Notes: generated from the sequence alone by a model not told the origin. A DNA stretch of 64,000 bases from Acinetobacter sp. TGL-Y2 (GCF_001612555.1 NZ_CP015110.1:1860001-1924000); one strand, 5' to 3'. Positions 1-10,366 are shown, counted from the stretch's first letter. Numbers and translations: made by a program.

Positions 1-1111
1 GACCTGCCACTTTAGCAATGGTAATCGGGCCTGATAAATTATCGAGTCCAATTAAGCCACGTACCATTTTGACGATCGAGTTTAAAATCATGCCCGACAA
101 TTGCCCTGTTTTTTCAACAGCCACCACAAAGGCTTCAGCAGGATTATATTGAATGGTGTGCTTATATTCAGCCGGAATATTAATCTGTCCAGACTGTGCT
201 TGCACACCCAACATACCTGTTGTTTGACCCATGTTGTCACGTTTTCCTTGAGGCATCACTTGAAGTTGAACGGTTTTTCCATCTCGTAAAACATCAATCT
301 TTAAAAGTTTTTCAGGTGATTTTTGAACAACATCAACCACTTCAAACCAATCTTTTATCGGTTTACCCTCTACCGCGACAATACGATCACCCTCTTTCAT
401 GCCTTGTCGTATGGCTGCACCATCTGGACTTAACTTATGTACAACTGGCGCAATTTGCGGTCTATACGGTAAAAAACCCAAGATATCGAGCGGCGACTGC
501 GTCTGGTCCTTTAAAAAATTCTGAATCGGTAAATGGAAATTCTGCAACTGACCATGACGTTCTGCTTGAATTTGGATATGCCCTGTTTCACCAACACGAT
601 CCACCAAAGCATAATTTAACTTTTCCCAATTTATCGTCGTTGCACCATCGACCGCTACAATCTTGTCGCCCGCTTGCATTTTAGCAAGCGCTGCTGGGGT
701 ATTTTCAACAATTTTACCTACACGAGTATTGAGCTGCTCTTGTGCTGGTAAGAATAAAATCCAAAACAAAAAAACGGCAAAAATGAGATTAACCAAAGGC
801 CCGGCTGCCACAATTGCAATACGCTTCCAAGGTGACTGACGGTTAAATGCATAAGGCAAATCCTCTGCACTTACGTTACCTTCGCGCTCATCCAGCATTT
901 TTACATAGCCACCGAGAGGCAAGGCAGAAAGCTGATATTGAATACCTGATTTTTTAGAGGTCCACTTCAGTAAGGTTGGGCCAAAACCGATGGAATATAC
1001 TAGCACTTTAACACCGAGTTTACGTGCCACCCAATAGTGTCCAAATTCATGAATTGCAATCAATGGACCCAAGAGCAAAATGGCTGCAACGATGATAAAT
1101 AAGACACTCAT
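1..1111 (-). CDS. rseP: RseP site-2 protease (RIP zinc metalloprotease), 3' end cut by window edge
   Basis: Inner-membrane protease that makes the second, intramembrane cut in anti-sigma factor RseA (family knowledge). Translating the minus strand from ATG at 1111 gives an N-terminal membrane segment containing the zinc motif HEFGH at residues 21-25, then GGYVKMLDE and a PDZ-like region. The reading frame is still open at base 1, in a segment reading GLDNLSGPITIAKVAG, which sits shortly before the LDG zinc-ligand motif in RseP. About 80 C-terminal residues are therefore outside the window. The start lies 2 bases beyond the dxr stop, so it is probably the last visible gene of the pyrH-to-rseP block. 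Confidence 0.95.
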   Translation of the reverse strand, partial: MSVLFIIVAAILLLGPLIAIHEFGHYWVARKLGVKVLVYSIGFGPTLLKWTSKKSGIQYQLSALPLGGYVKMLDEREGNVSAEDLPYAFNRQSPWKRIAIVAAGPLVNLIFAVFLFWILFLPAQEQLNTRVGKIVENTPAALAKMQAGDKIVAVDGATTINWEKLNYALVDRVGETGHIQIQAERHGQLQNFHLPIQNFLKDQTQSPLDILGFLPYRPQIAPVVHKLSPDGAAIRQGMKEGDRIVAVEGKPIKDWFEVVDVVQKSPEKLLKIDVLRDGKTVQLQVMPQGKRDNMGQTTGMLGVQAQSGQINIPAEYKHTIQYNPAEAFVVAVEKTGQLSGMILNSIVKMVRGLIGLDNLSGPITIAKVAG

Positions 1112-1113
1112 AA

Positions 1114-2310
1114 TCATTTACTCAATTGCATAATTCGTTTTGAAGCAATGTCTCGAGCTTGAATATCAACCTCTAAAATCAGATCCAATGAGTCTGCACT
1201 TGAATTTTCAAGATGATCAAGCGTAAATTCAACTACTTGTGGAATATCCATAAATCCAATTTTTTCATTTAAAAAAGCATCAACTGCAATTTCGTTGGCC
1301 GCATTCAATATAGCAGGTGCCAAACCACCACTTTGCATGGATTGACGTGCAAGTTTAAGCGCTGGAAAGCGATCTGTATCAGGTGCTTGAAAATCCAAAC
1401 TGTGATTAACAAACAAATCTAATGGCGATACATGCGTGTGTATACGTTCAGGCCATGCTAATGCATGCGCGATTGGCGTACACATATCGGGATTACCCAT
1501 TTGTGCCAAAGTTGAACCATCTACGTATTGAACCATAGAGTGAATGATACTTTGTGGATGCACAACCACTGTAACAAAATGTTCTTTAATTGAAAATAAA
1601 TAACATGCCTCAATCAACTCCAAACCCTTGTTCATTAAGGTGGCAGAATCGACCGAAATTTTTCGCCCCATGGACCAGTTTGGATGTTTACAGGCTTGCG
1701 TCGGCGTTACATGTTTTAATTGTTCAGCACTATGCTTCAAAAAAGGACCACCTGAAGCAGTCAGTAAGATTTTTAACACACCGAGTTGCGGTTCTTGATG
1801 GGTTTCAATTTGTAAATAATTTTGTGGTAAGCACTGAAAAATCGCATTGTGCTCCGAGTCTACAGGCAGCAATAAGGCCTTACTGTCTCTTGCAGCTTGC
1901 ATCATGAGATCACCCGACATCACCAAGGCTTCTTTATTTGCAAGGAGTACACGCTTACCTGCTTTGACGGCTGCCAAAGTCGGAAGTAATCCCGCAGCAC
2001 CTACAATTGCCGCCATAACCACATCCACATTTGGATGTTCAGACACAGCAATTAAGCCAGCTTCATCGGTTAAAATTTCAATGTTTTGAATATTTTTTTG
2101 TTTGAATATCTGATTGAGCTCATCCACCTTCGTCGCGGGTACAACCACCACTTTTGGCTGATACTGTTTACATATTTCGCTTAAGGCTTCTAGTCGACTA
2201 AACGCTGAAACAGCATAAATAGAATATTTATCAGGATGTTGATCTAAAATTTTCAGCGTACTTTGACCAATTGAACCCGTAACGCCTAATATACAAACAG
2301 ATTGAGCCAT
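1114..2310 (-). CDS. dxr: 1-deoxy-D-xylulose 5-phosphate reductoisomerase
   Basis: Catalyses the NADPH-dependent rearrangement and reduction of DXP to MEP, the first committed step of the non-mevalonate isoprenoid pathway. The 398-residue length is normal. The N-terminus has the dinucleotide motif GVTGSIGQSTL, followed by NKEALV, the metal-site region PVDSEHNAIFQ and the flexible loop region ASGGPF. Its ATG directly abuts the cdsA stop codon and its stop is 2 bases from rseP, so it is translationally packed in the operon. It works with ispD (49.1 kb) and uppS in the same route to undecaprenyl carriers. Confidence 0.97.
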   Translation of the reverse strand: MAQSVCILGVTGSIGQSTLKILDQHPDKYSIYAVSAFSRLEALSEICKQYQPKVVVVPATKVDELNQIFKQKNIQNIEILTDEAGLIAVSEHPNVDVVMAAIVGAAGLLPTLAAVKAGKRVLLANKEALVMSGDLMMQAARDSKALLLPVDSEHNAIFQCLPQNYLQIETHQEPQLGVLKILLTASGGPFLKHSAEQLKHVTPTQACKHPNWSMGRKISVDSATLMNKGLELIEACYLFSIKEHFVTVVVHPQSIIHSMVQYVDGSTLAQMGNPDMCTPIAHALAWPERIHTHVSPLDLFVNHSLDFQAPDTDRFPALKLARQSMQSGGLAPAILNAANEIAVDAFLNEKIGFMDIPQVVEFTLDHLENSSADSLDLILEVDIQARDIASKRIMQLSK

Positions 2311-3135
2311 CTATAAATCTACACCAATGAGTTTTAAAACATACATACCAGCAGCAAAAAAAGGCGCTGCGGCCAACAGTGAATCGATACGATCCAACAC
2401 GCCACCATGACCTGGCAAGATTCGACCTGAATCTTTAATGCCTGCACGGCGTTTAATCATGGATTCAAACAAATCACCCAAAACAGAACTAAATACGGTA
2501 ACTAAAGATAAAATAAGGAACAGTGCATGTTCAATATAAGACAGATTTAGATATTTTGATTGAACAATCATGATGATAATCACAACGGTTACAATACCGC
2601 CGACCAAACCTTCAATAGATTTATTCGGACTGACTTCTGGCGCAAGTTTACGCTTACCCAGTTTACGCCCAACAAAGTAGGCACCACTGTCTGCCCCCCA
2701 AACCAGGAGGAACAAATACATGAGCCACCAAGGTGAACTTAACCAAACTTCAAAAATAGCGGTTACAGCTGCACCAATAATTACCAAACCAATGATATTA
2801 AGTGCTTGATTATACCAACCATCGTATTGCGGATAATGTTTCACCCAATACAGACTGATGAACCAACTAATAATTGACGCACTCCAAAGAATAAGTGCAA
2901 GGTCATTAAAATAAAGGGCAAAGCCAGAAACAACAGCTGTCAATACACCAAAACATCCCGCTTTGAGTTTATTCACTTGATCAGTTTGACGCGGCATGAG
3001 TTTAAACCACTCATAACCCGCACCACCTGCAGCGATAATCATTAACACTAACATTGGATAAATGGAGGTTGTTGCAAACATACAGCTAAGCACAACGGCA
3101 ACCAAAACCAATGCGGTAATTATCCGCTCTAACAT
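2311..3135 (-). CDS. cdsA: Phosphatidate cytidylyltransferase (CDP-diglyceride synthase)
   Basis: Makes CDP-diacylglycerol from CTP and phosphatidic acid, feeding all membrane phospholipid synthesis. The 274-residue protein is strongly hydrophobic with about eight predicted membrane segments. Near the C-terminus it carries the family signature SMIKRRAGIKDSGRILPGHGG, which includes the Asp and His residues typical of CdsA. It overlaps the uppS stop by one base in a TAATG arrangement and abuts dxr, which suggests coupled translation within the minus-strand operon. Confidence 0.96.
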   Translation of the reverse strand: MLERIITALVLVAVVLSCMFATTSIYPMLVLMIIAAGGAGYEWFKLMPRQTDQVNKLKAGCFGVLTAVVSGFALYFNDLALILWSASIISWFISLYWVKHYPQYDGWYNQALNIIGLVIIGAAVTAIFEVWLSSPWWLMYLFLLVWGADSGAYFVGRKLGKRKLAPEVSPNKSIEGLVGGIVTVVIIIMIVQSKYLNLSYIEHALFLILSLVTVFSSVLGDLFESMIKRRAGIKDSGRILPGHGGVLDRIDSLLAAAPFFAAGMYVLKLIGVDL

Positions 3136-3887
3136 TATTCGTTCTCTGTTTTTTCTTGCTGAATCTGCTCAGAGGTTTTTCCAAAGCGTCTTTCTCGCCC
3201 TAAAAAAACACCAAATGCATGATCCAGTTCGTCCGTGGTAAATTCTGGCCACAAAGTCTCTGTAAAGTACAATTCCGCATAAGCCGCTTGCCACAATAAA
3301 AAATTGGACAAACGATAATCCCCGCCTGTGCGAATCAGCAAATCTACTGCAGGTAAATCACCCAAACTGATCTGTTGACCAAATAAATCACTGTCAATTT
3401 GACCAACATCAAGCACTTGATCTTTAACGAGTTGAGCAAGTTTTTTTGCTGTTTGCGTAATATCCCACATTCCACCATAGCTCACCGCGATGGTGAGCGT
3501 CATTTCTGTGAACTTAGCAGTCCTTTGTTCAGCATGCAACATTAAATCTTGTAATTCTGTCGTAAGGCGGCTGCGGTCACCAATAAAACGTAACGCAATT
3601 TTGAATTTTTCCATACGTGGAATTTGCTCACGCACCGTTTCTCCTAACAGTTGCATCAACAATTCGACTTCGTATTGGGGACGATTCCAATTTTCGCTGG
3701 AAAATGCATAAACAGTGAGTGCTTTTACACCTACTTTTCGACAATGTTCTACGACAGGATCAAGGACATTTTTACCTTCACGGTGCCCATCGCCTTTTTG
3801 TAGTTGTTTCTTTTTTGCAAAACGATTGTTGCCATCCATGATGATGGCAACATGTTTCGGAAGACGTTGCTCTTCTGAGATGGTCAT
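3135..3887 (-). CDS. uppS: Isoprenyl (undecaprenyl diphosphate) transferase
   Basis: Cytosolic cis-prenyltransferase that extends farnesyl diphosphate to undecaprenyl diphosphate, the lipid carrier for peptidoglycan and surface glycans. The signature HVAIIMDGNNRFAKK lies at about residues 12-26, with the catalytic Asp in MDGN. Further motifs are YAFSSENWNRP and the C-terminal RTGGDYRLSNFLLWQ...ELYFTE block. The 250-residue length is usual. GNNRF in place of GNGRW is a variant also known in other gammaproteobacteria (recalled, not searched). The gene lies 8 bases after frr. Confidence 0.97.
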   Translation of the reverse strand: MTISEEQRLPKHVAIIMDGNNRFAKKKQLQKGDGHREGKNVLDPVVEHCRKVGVKALTVYAFSSENWNRPQYEVELLMQLLGETVREQIPRMEKFKIALRFIGDRSRLTTELQDLMLHAEQRTAKFTEMTLTIAVSYGGMWDITQTAKKLAQLVKDQVLDVGQIDSDLFGQQISLGDLPAVDLLIRTGGDYRLSNFLLWQAAYAELYFTETLWPEFTTDELDHAFGVFLGRERRFGKTSEQIQQEKTENE

Positions 3888-3895
3888 TATACAGC

Positions 3896-4450
3896 TTAGA
3901 CCTTCATCAACTCTGCTTCTTTCGCAGCCAAACGCTTTTCAACTTCAGCAACGAATTTGTCTGTGATCTTTTGAATGTCATCGCTTGCACGACGCTCATC
4001 ATCTTCAGAAATTTCTTTATCTTTGAGCAATGTTTTGAAATCACCCAATACATCACGGCGAATGTTACGAATCGCAACTTTCGCATTTTCAGCTTCAGTA
4101 CGTGCCACTTTTTGCATGTCACGACGGGTTTCTTCAGTCAAGGCCGGCATCGGTACACGAATCGCGTCTGCTGTGATTGGATTCAAACCCAAATCTGCTT
4201 CACGAATCGCTTTGTCAATTGCTGAAACCATTGAACGCTCAAAGGGTTGAACCAACAATGTGCGTGAATCTTCAACACCGACGTTTGCCACTTGATTTAA
4301 AGGAACGTCAGAACCATAGTAAGAAACCATCACTCCATTTAAAATAGAGGGATGTGCGCGACCCGTACGAACTTTAGCAAAGCCATGTTCCATAGAGTCG
4401 AGTGTTTTGCTCATGCGGTCTTCAGCGTCTTTTTTAAGATCGTTAATCAT
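3896..4450 (-). CDS. frr: Ribosome recycling factor
   Basis: With EF-G it splits post-termination ribosomes so they can start again. The 184-residue protein matches the family throughout. It begins [20 protein letters not shown], then [12 protein letters not shown], and ends in the charged helix containing [19 protein letters not shown]. It lies between pyrH and uppS, the standard bacterial order. The 79-base gap to pyrH contains no obvious terminator, so readthrough from pyrH is likely. Confidence 0.98.
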   Translation of the reverse strand: MINDLKKDAEDRMSKTLDSMEHGFAKVRTGRAHPSILNGVMVSYYGSDVPLNQVANVGVEDSRTLLVQPFERSMVSAIDKAIREADLGLNPITADAIRVPMPALTEETRRDMQKVARTEAENAKVAIRNIRRDVLGDFKTLLKDKEISEDDERRASDDIQKITDKFVAEVEKRLAAKEAELMKV

Positions 4451-4529
4451 ATGATCTTCCTTACATAATTTGTCTAAAATGTTTAACTTAAATTTCGGCT
4501 AGTATAAAGAGCTTTAAGCCCCACGTACA

Positions 4530-5258
4530 TTAGTTTGTAACGTGAGTCCCTTCTTTTTCGCCCATCACCACAGAAAGCAGCGCACCTGACTTATTCATGT
4601 CAAATACTTGTAGTGGCACATTATGATCACGACACAAACAAATCGCAGTTAAATCCATTACACCCAATTTTTCATCCAATACTTGATCAAAAGTTAAGGT
4701 GTCGTATTTAACGGCATCATCATATTTGCTTGGGTCTTTGTTATACACACCATCCACTTTAGTGGCTTTTAAAATCAAATCAGATTCAATCTCGATACCA
4801 CGTAAGCAAGCAGCGGTATCCGTGGTAAAGAAAGGATTACCTGTTCCTGCAACAAACACACAGACTTCACCGCGCATGAGGTGACGAATTGCATCGCGGC
4901 TTGAGTAAGACTCAACTACCGTACCAATTTGTAATGCAGACATTAAACGAGTTTTGATGTTACGGCGAACCAAAGCATCACGTAATGCTAAACCATTCAT
5001 TACTGTTGCAAGCATCCCCATTTGATCGCCTGTTACACGACCCACTAAACCCTCTTTTTGTAGTTGGCTACCGCGGTATAAGTTACCGCCGCCCACCACG
5101 ATGCCGACTTGCACACCTAAACCCACCAAATGCGCGATAGACAAAGACATTTGATCAAGCACTTGTGCATCAATCCCCATATCCTTATTACCTGCAAGGG
5201 CTTCACCAGATAGTTTTAATAAGATACGCCCAAAGCGTGGTTTTTTTGAATCTAGCAT
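4530..5258 (-). CDS. pyrH: UMP kinase
   Basis: Phosphorylates UMP to UDP in pyrimidine nucleotide synthesis; bacterial UMP kinases are hexamers under UTP/GTP control (family knowledge). The 242-residue protein has the amino-acid-kinase N-terminus [13 protein letters not shown], the glycine-rich [12 protein letters not shown], the substrate-site [16 protein letters not shown] and the C-terminal [13 protein letters not shown]. It precedes frr on the minus strand, a pairing conserved across bacteria. It feeds the same nucleotide pool used by pyrG (52.4 kb). Confidence 0.98.
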   Translation of the reverse strand: MLDSKKPRFGRILLKLSGEALAGNKDMGIDAQVLDQMSLSIAHLVGLGVQVGIVVGGGNLYRGSQLQKEGLVGRVTGDQMGMLATVMNGLALRDALVRRNIKTRLMSALQIGTVVESYSSRDAIRHLMRGEVCVFVAGTGNPFFTTDTAACLRGIEIESDLILKATKVDGVYNKDPSKYDDAVKYDTLTFDQVLDEKLGVMDLTAICLCRDHNVPLQVFDMNKSGALLSVVMGEKEGTHVTN

Positions 5259-5321
5259 TACTTAAACTCCAATATCTTTAATATCTGCACATACGTTTTT
5301 ATATACAATCACAGCAATTCA

Positions 5322-6665
5322 TTAAGCGGATTTAATTTGGATCAATTTCGCGAAGAGGTCGTATTCGTCTGCATCAGTAATTTCAACTTCAAGCAAATCA
5401 CCTGCTTTGATCACGCTCTTATCTATATCTTCAACGAAGACATTACCATCAATTTCAGGTGCATCAGCATAAGATCTTGCAATGGCAACGGGAAACTCTT
5501 CATCCAAATCATCCACCAACACGGTCATGGTGCGACCAATACGTTGCTTTAATTTAGTAGCAGATATTTCTTGCTGGACTTGCATGAAACGCTCGTAACG
5601 ATCTTGCTTAATCTCTTCTGGCACATGATCTGGCAAATCATTGGCGGTTGCACCTTCTACTGGAGAATAGGTGAAACAGCCGACACGATCCAATTGCGCT
5701 TCCTTAAGCCACTCAAGTAAAATTTGGAAATCTTCTTCCGTTTCACCTGGGAAACCGACCACAAAAGTCGAACGCAAAACCAAGTCAGGACATTTTTCAC
5801 GCCAAACTTTTAAACGATCGAGGGTATTTTCGCTATGTGCTGGTCGCTTCATCAACGTTAGGATGCGTGGACTGGCATGCTGAAAAGGAATGTCTAAATA
5901 CGGTAAAATTTTACCTTGCGCCATTAAATCAATCACCGCATCCACATGTGGATAAGGATAAACATAATGTAGACGCACCCAAATACCGAGTTGACCGAGT
6001 GCTTCACACATGTCAAAGAATTTGGTTTTAACCGGCTGACCATTCCAAAAATCCAGTTTGTATTTGGTGTCTAGACCATATGCTGATGTATCTTGCGAGA
6101 TCACCAAAACTTCTTTCACACCGGCATTTTTCAATGCTTGTGCTTCAGACAATACCGATCCTACTGGACGTGAAACCAAGTCACCACGCATGCTTGGAAT
6201 AATACAGAAGGTACAACGATGGTTGCAGCCTTCTGATATTTTAAGGTAAGCATAATGTTTTGGGGTCAAACGAATACCCTGTTCAGGAACAAGGTCAATA
6301 TAAGGGTTATGCTTTGGCGGCGCAGGTACATATTCATGAACCGCTTCCATCACATCTTGGTATGCTGCTGCACCAGTGACTTTTAAAACATTCGGATGCA
6401 TTGCACGAATTTTGGCTTCATCTTTACCCAAACAGCCGGTCACAATCACACGACCGTTTGCACTCATGGCTTCGCCAATCGCGTCTAAAGATTCTTGTAC
6501 TGCAGATTCAATAAAACCACAGGTATTTACTACAACTAAATCAGCACCGTCATAGTCTGACGCCACATCATAACCTTCAGTCTTTAACTGAGTAAGGATT
6601 CGCTCGGAATCTACCAATGCCTTAGGACAACCTAAAGAAACAAAACCGACTTTGGGGGATTTCAT
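5322..6665 (-). CDS. rimO: Ribosomal protein S12 methylthiotransferase RimO
   Basis: Radical-SAM enzyme that adds a methylthio group to an aspartate of ribosomal protein S12. The protein begins [21 protein letters not shown]. It has the N-terminal UPF0004 domain, the radical-SAM cluster CNHRCTFC, and a C-terminal TRAM domain with DGNVFVED. I chose the ATG at 6665, giving 447 residues, because GGAG lies about 10 bases before it. A GTG at 6680 in the same frame would add five residues, but it would place this Shine-Dalgarno inside the gene. The gene is divergent from ntrB. Confidence 0.95.
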   Translation of the reverse strand: MKSPKVGFVSLGCPKALVDSERILTQLKTEGYDVASDYDGADLVVVNTCGFIESAVQESLDAIGEAMSANGRVIVTGCLGKDEAKIRAMHPNVLKVTGAAAYQDVMEAVHEYVPAPPKHNPYIDLVPEQGIRLTPKHYAYLKISEGCNHRCTFCIIPSMRGDLVSRPVGSVLSEAQALKNAGVKEVLVISQDTSAYGLDTKYKLDFWNGQPVKTKFFDMCEALGQLGIWVRLHYVYPYPHVDAVIDLMAQGKILPYLDIPFQHASPRILTLMKRPAHSENTLDRLKVWREKCPDLVLRSTFVVGFPGETEEDFQILLEWLKEAQLDRVGCFTYSPVEGATANDLPDHVPEEIKQDRYERFMQVQQEISATKLKQRIGRTMTVLVDDLDEEFPVAIARSYADAPEIDGNVFVEDIDKSVIKAGDLLEVEITDADEYDLFAKLIQIKSA

Positions 6666-6786
6666 GAATCTGCACTCCACTATAATCCGCGTATTGTATG
6701 ACTTTTCGTTTCATAAAAACAGTTGAAAACATCACTCTTTGTATAACGCACCAAAATATATCCACAAATTTGACAAAATATTAATA

Positions 6787-6800
6787 TTGCACCATTTTGG
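6787..6800 (+). promoter_or_regulatory. Possible NtrC enhancer site
   Basis: The sequence TTGCACCATTTTGG matches the left half and centre of the classic NtrC site TTGCACCA-N3-TGGTGC. The right half is intact only as TGG, followed by AAC instead of TGC. It sits about 110 bases upstream of the sigma-54 candidate, a normal distance for an enhancer-type site. That NtrC binds here, giving autoregulation of ntrBC, is inference. Confidence 0.45.
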
Positions 6801-6909
6801 AACGGTGATAAGGTAAAGCCTATCCAATAGCCCTTCAATTTTAAATTTAAGCCAACCACTCAACTCAAAAGATGATTTTTATCGGTCAAGTGAAGATAAA
6901 ATTATAAAG

Positions 6910-6925
6910 TTGGCGTGTATCTTGC
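6910..6925 (+). promoter_or_regulatory. Sigma-54 (-24/-12) promoter candidate for ntrBC
   Basis: TTGGCGTGTATCTTGC fits the RpoN consensus TTGGCACG-N4-TTGC. The GG at 6912-6913 and the GC at 6924-6925 are separated by exactly 10 bases, as required. The ntrB ATG lies about 100 bases downstream. The match is close enough to be convincing, but transcription from it is not shown by sequence alone. Confidence 0.7.
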
Positions 6926-7027
6926 TTTATTTAGGGACGTTAATCATTGTGCACTCCCTCTTTATGAGCAGTAATAGCATTAGATTTGAAATCAATTGCG
7001 CTATTTTAAGACAGGATTATTGAGTTA

Positions 7028-8137
7028 ATGGATCAACACCCCATGATTGACTATCGAGTACTGGTAGACAACTTAAGCACTGCAATTCTTTTGGTAGATC
7101 GCGATTTAAATATTTTTTATCTCAACTCTTCTTGTGAGACGTTGTTCGATATCAGTTTATTACGCGCGTCTGGACAAACTGTACTGAACATCCTGCAATC
7201 CCCTGGAGATGTATTCAATACCGAAGAAGCACTCTTCAATAGCTTAAAAACAGGACAAGCCTATACCCGTCGTGAAGCTACCATTATTGTGAACTTTAAA
7301 GATGTGCATGTAGATTATTCGGTGGTCCAGCTTAATACTGGCAAACCCTATCACCCCTTGTTGCTGATTGAACTCAATCCGATTGATCGAATGCTGAAAA
7401 TATCAAAAGAAGAAAATCTCACTCAACAACATCAAGTCGCACGCCAACTGATCCGAGGCGTGGCGCATGAAATTAAAAATCCACTTGGTGGAATACGCGG
7501 TGCCACTCAACTTTTAGCACGTAGTTTAAATGACCCTAAATACGCCGAATTTACCGATATTATTATTAGTGAAGTTGATCGCTTACGTAATCTTGCGGAT
7601 ACCATGCTGGGCTCGCGTCAACTTCCAAGTTACGAGCCTGTCAATGTGCATGACCCTTTGGAACGTGTCCGATCACTGATTGTCAATCAAACCAAAAAGA
7701 AAATTATCATTACCCGAGATTACGATCTGTCTTTACCTGAAGTGAAAGCAGATCGTGATCAATTGATACAGGTCATGCTCAATATCAGCGTCAATGCTGT
7801 GCAAGCCATGACTGAAAATAAAGAATTTTTCACAGATCAGCAGCCTGAACTGATTTTAAGAACCCGGATTCAACGCTTGGTCACCATTAATGGTGTTTTA
7901 CACAGATCTACTGTGCGCATAGACATTCAGGACAATGGTCCAGGCGTGCCAGAAGATATTTTAGAGTCCGTGTTTTACCCGCTGGTCACAGGCCGTGCCA
8001 AAGGTACAGGTTTGGGACTCAGTATTGCGCAAAACATTATGCACCAACACAACGGAATGATTGAGTGCCAATCTATTCCAGGAAAAACAATATTTAGCCT
8101 TTATATACCTTGGGAGTTAAACCATGTCGCGAAATAA
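7028..8137 (+). CDS. glnL: Nitrogen regulation sensor histidine kinase NtrB (GlnL)
   Basis: Cytosolic sensor kinase/phosphatase that, under PII control, phosphorylates NtrC when nitrogen is scarce. The 369-residue protein has an N-terminal PAS domain (about residues 10-110), the H-box GVAHEIKNPLGGIRG with the phospho-acceptor His at about 146, and an HATPase domain with N-box SVNAVQAM, DNGPGVP and GTGLGLSIAQ. No membrane segment is seen, as expected for NtrB. It overlaps ntrC by 14 bases. Here ntrBC is not adjacent to glnA, unlike in enteric bacteria. Confidence 0.95.
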   Translation: MDQHPMIDYRVLVDNLSTAILLVDRDLNIFYLNSSCETLFDISLLRASGQTVLNILQSPGDVFNTEEALFNSLKTGQAYTRREATIIVNFKDVHVDYSVVQLNTGKPYHPLLLIELNPIDRMLKISKEENLTQQHQVARQLIRGVAHEIKNPLGGIRGATQLLARSLNDPKYAEFTDIIISEVDRLRNLADTMLGSRQLPSYEPVNVHDPLERVRSLIVNQTKKKIIITRDYDLSLPEVKADRDQLIQVMLNISVNAVQAMTENKEFFTDQQPELILRTRIQRLVTINGVLHRSTVRIDIQDNGPGVPEDILESVFYPLVTGRAKGTGLGLSIAQNIMHQHNGMIECQSIPGKTIFSLYIPWELNHVAK

Positions 8138-9611
8138 AATTTGGGTCATTGATGATGATCGTGCCATGCGCTGGGTGCTGGAAAAAACATTCAAAGAAGA
8201 AGGCTTCGAAGTCACAAGCTTTGAAGAGGCACAATCCGCTTTAGATCAACTTGCGGATGATACGCCTGACGTCATTTTGACTGATATTCGTATGCCCGGT
8301 ATTGATGGTTTGGCTTTTTTAGCCAAAGTCAAAGGGAGTCACCCTGATCTACCTGTAATTATTATGACGGCGCATTCCGATTTAGAGTCTGCGGTGTCGA
8401 GTTATCAAACCGGTGCTTTTGAGTACTTACCAAAACCTTTTGATATTGATGAAGCGCTTGCACTGGTCAATCGCGCCATCATGCACATCAATAAACTACA
8501 ACAACAAGAGTCAGCCAAGTCAGTCAAACCGATTCAAACCACCGAAATTATTGGTGAATCCCCTGCCATGCAGGAAGTATTCCGCGCCATTGGTCGTTTG
8601 TCTCAATCGCATATCACGGTTTTAATTAACGGCGAATCGGGTACGGGTAAAGAACTGGTTGCACATGCATTACATCGCCACTCCCCGCGTGGCAGCAAAC
8701 CCTTTATTGCGCTTAATATGGCAGCGATTCCCAAAGATCTAATCGAAACAGAGCTTTTTGGACATGAGAAAGGTGCATTTACGGGTGCAAACACCCAACG
8801 TCAAGGTCGTTTTGAACAAGCCAATGGCGGGACGTTGTTTTTAGATGAAATTGGTGACATGCCATTTGAAACGCAAACCCGTTTACTCCGTGTACTGGCA
8901 GATGGTGAGTTTTATCGTGTAGGTGGTCATATTCCAGTACGTGTCGATGTACGTATTGTGGCAGCCACTCATCAAGACTTAGAGAAATTGGTACAAGACG
9001 CACGCTTCCGTGAAGATCTATATCATCGCCTTAATGTCATTCGGATTCATATTCCAAAACTTGCACATCGTTCAGAAGATATTCCAATGTTGGCGCAACA
9101 TTTTCTAGCACGTGCGGGCAAAGAGCTTGGTGTAAGCCCAAAAATTCTGCGCTCTGAAACCATTGCTTATATGCAGCAGTTGCCATGGCAAGGCAATGTG
9201 CGTCAGCTTGAAAATACCTGTCGCTGGCTAACGGTGATGATTACAGGTCGCGAAGTTTATCCAGAAGATTTACCGTCTGAGTTAAAACAACTTCCAATTC
9301 AAAAATCGGATGATCCCAATCATCCGCACCAAGGCGCAGAACGTGTCTCGATTCAACATTGGGATGAATTGCTCAACCAATGGGCAATTCAGAAACTTAA
9401 AAATGGTGAAATGAAGTTGCTTGATATCGCAACCCCAATGTTTGAGCGCACTTTAATCAATGCTGCACTGCAACAAACCCGCGGTCGTAAACGCCATGCC
9501 GCCGAACTTTTAGGTTGGGGACGAAATACCCTGACCCGTAAACTGAAAGAGCTGGGTATGGACACGGTGGATGAAGAGGAAGAAGAAATCATCAGCTCCC
9601 TCAGCGAATAA
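8124..9611 (+). CDS. glnG: Nitrogen regulation response regulator NtrC (GlnG)
   Basis: Sigma-54-dependent activator of nitrogen-scavenging genes. Domains in order: receiver with acidic pocket IDDD and phospho-acceptor Asp54 in [11 protein letters not shown]+ domain with Walker A GESGTGKE, the sigma-54 contact loop GAFTGA and Walker [11 protein letters not shown]; and a Fis-type helix-turn-helix in [21 protein letters not shown]. The 495-residue length is slightly above the usual 470-480. It is translationally coupled to ntrB. With a sigma-54 promoter in front of the operon, it probably controls its own synthesis (inference). Confidence 0.97.
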   Translation: MSRNKIWVIDDDRAMRWVLEKTFKEEGFEVTSFEEAQSALDQLADDTPDVILTDIRMPGIDGLAFLAKVKGSHPDLPVIIMTAHSDLESAVSSYQTGAFEYLPKPFDIDEALALVNRAIMHINKLQQQESAKSVKPIQTTEIIGESPAMQEVFRAIGRLSQSHITVLINGESGTGKELVAHALHRHSPRGSKPFIALNMAAIPKDLIETELFGHEKGAFTGANTQRQGRFEQANGGTLFLDEIGDMPFETQTRLLRVLADGEFYRVGGHIPVRVDVRIVAATHQDLEKLVQDARFREDLYHRLNVIRIHIPKLAHRSEDIPMLAQHFLARAGKELGVSPKILRSETIAYMQQLPWQGNVRQLENTCRWLTVMITGREVYPEDLPSELKQLPIQKSDDPNHPHQGAERVSIQHWDELLNQWAIQKLKNGEMKLLDIATPMFERTLINAALQQTRGRKRHAAELLGWGRNTLTRKLKELGMDTVDEEEEEIISSLSE

Positions 9612-9621
9612 TCCATTTTTT

Positions 9622-9655
9622 ATTCAATGTGTGTTTAACCAAATGCACATTGAAT
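9622..9655 (+). terminator. Hairpin after ntrC, possible terminator
   Basis: Perfect 10-bp arms ATTCAATGTG (9622-9631) and CACATTGAAT (9646-9655) are separated by a 14-base loop, 11 bases after the ntrC stop. No strong T-tract follows, so it may be a weak terminator or an mRNA 3'-end protector. Confidence 0.4.
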
Positions 9656-9703
9656 TCAGCGAATAATCGGTTATTCATAGATAAACCATCATTGAGTTGA
9701 TTT

Positions 9704-10345
9704 ATGAAAATAACCTCAAGATTATTCGCTTTTACGTTATATACAACCCCACTTTTTATTCCGCTATCCGCATATGCGACTGTCGGTGGTGGACAGCATT
9801 TAGAATTCTTGGGTTATGAACCTAAAGATCAAAAACTCTATGTATTAAGGCATTTCGAAGATGGCCGTGGACGGCTTCCACAGCTGTATTATTATCAATT
9901 TTCAACACAATCCACACTTAAACCTCAGATGATTAGAGTTAATTCGCTATACATCAACCCTAAAACAAGAAAGATCGATTACGATCAGGATGATGCTCAG
10001 TTTAATCAACAGCTCAGCAAAATCAAAAAACGGCTTAAACCGCTCGTCAAAATTAAATCCGAGCAAATCAAATTGGATTTAAGTCAAAAATCTCAAAAGC
10101 ATGTGCCGTCTATTTTTAGTGAATTAAGTAAAATCGTGCAGTATCGCTTTAGGTATCAACTTTACAATCCCACACATCAAAGTCACAAACAAGAAGCTAT
10201 AAGTTACACCCCCAAGATCAGAGTAAATCAGGCGTACAGTATTCCTCATCAGCGCCAACAAATTGCAACTGTCACTTATATGGCTTTCCCCGAGGAAGGT
10301 GGATATAACACTGAAGAGCCAGTTTTACTTATACCCAAAAAATAG
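9704..10345 (+). CDS. Hypothetical exported protein
   Basis: I do not recognise this 213-residue protein. It begins with a clear signal peptide: a basic start, a hydrophobic stretch of about 15 residues, then LSAYA with probable cleavage near residue 25. The mature part is rich in Lys, Gln and Tyr and lacks Cys. It contains LYYYQFST and repeated basic patches such as KIKKRLKPLVKIK, and ends near TYMAFPEEGGYNTEEP. It stands alone between ntrC and the convergent prpC and shares a bidirectional terminator with prpC. A periplasmic location is inferred; no function is suggested by context. Confidence 0.75.
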   Translation: MKITSRLFAFTLYTTPLFIPLSAYATVGGGQHLEFLGYEPKDQKLYVLRHFEDGRGRLPQLYYYQFSTQSTLKPQMIRVNSLYINPKTRKIDYDQDDAQFNQQLSKIKKRLKPLVKIKSEQIKLDLSQKSQKHVPSIFSELSKIVQYRFRYQLYNPTHQSHKQEAISYTPKIRVNQAYSIPHQRQQIATVTYMAFPEEGGYNTEEPVLLIPKK

Positions 10346-10366
10346 AATCATCATTGATCAGTAGAT

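Larger units (their letters stand above)
6666..7027. promoter_or_regulatory. Divergent intergenic region between rimO and ntrB
   Basis: This 362-base region holds the rimO promoter on one side and the control region of ntrBC on the other. No gene was found in it. On the plus strand it contains a sigma-54-type promoter and an upstream NtrC-like half-palindrome, both listed separately. The base composition is AT-rich with several poly-A/T tracts. Confidence 0.6.

Noticed and set aside
101..684. Plus-strand open frames over the rseP region
   Set aside because: They are antisense to a clear RseP reading on the minus strand and carry no family motif.
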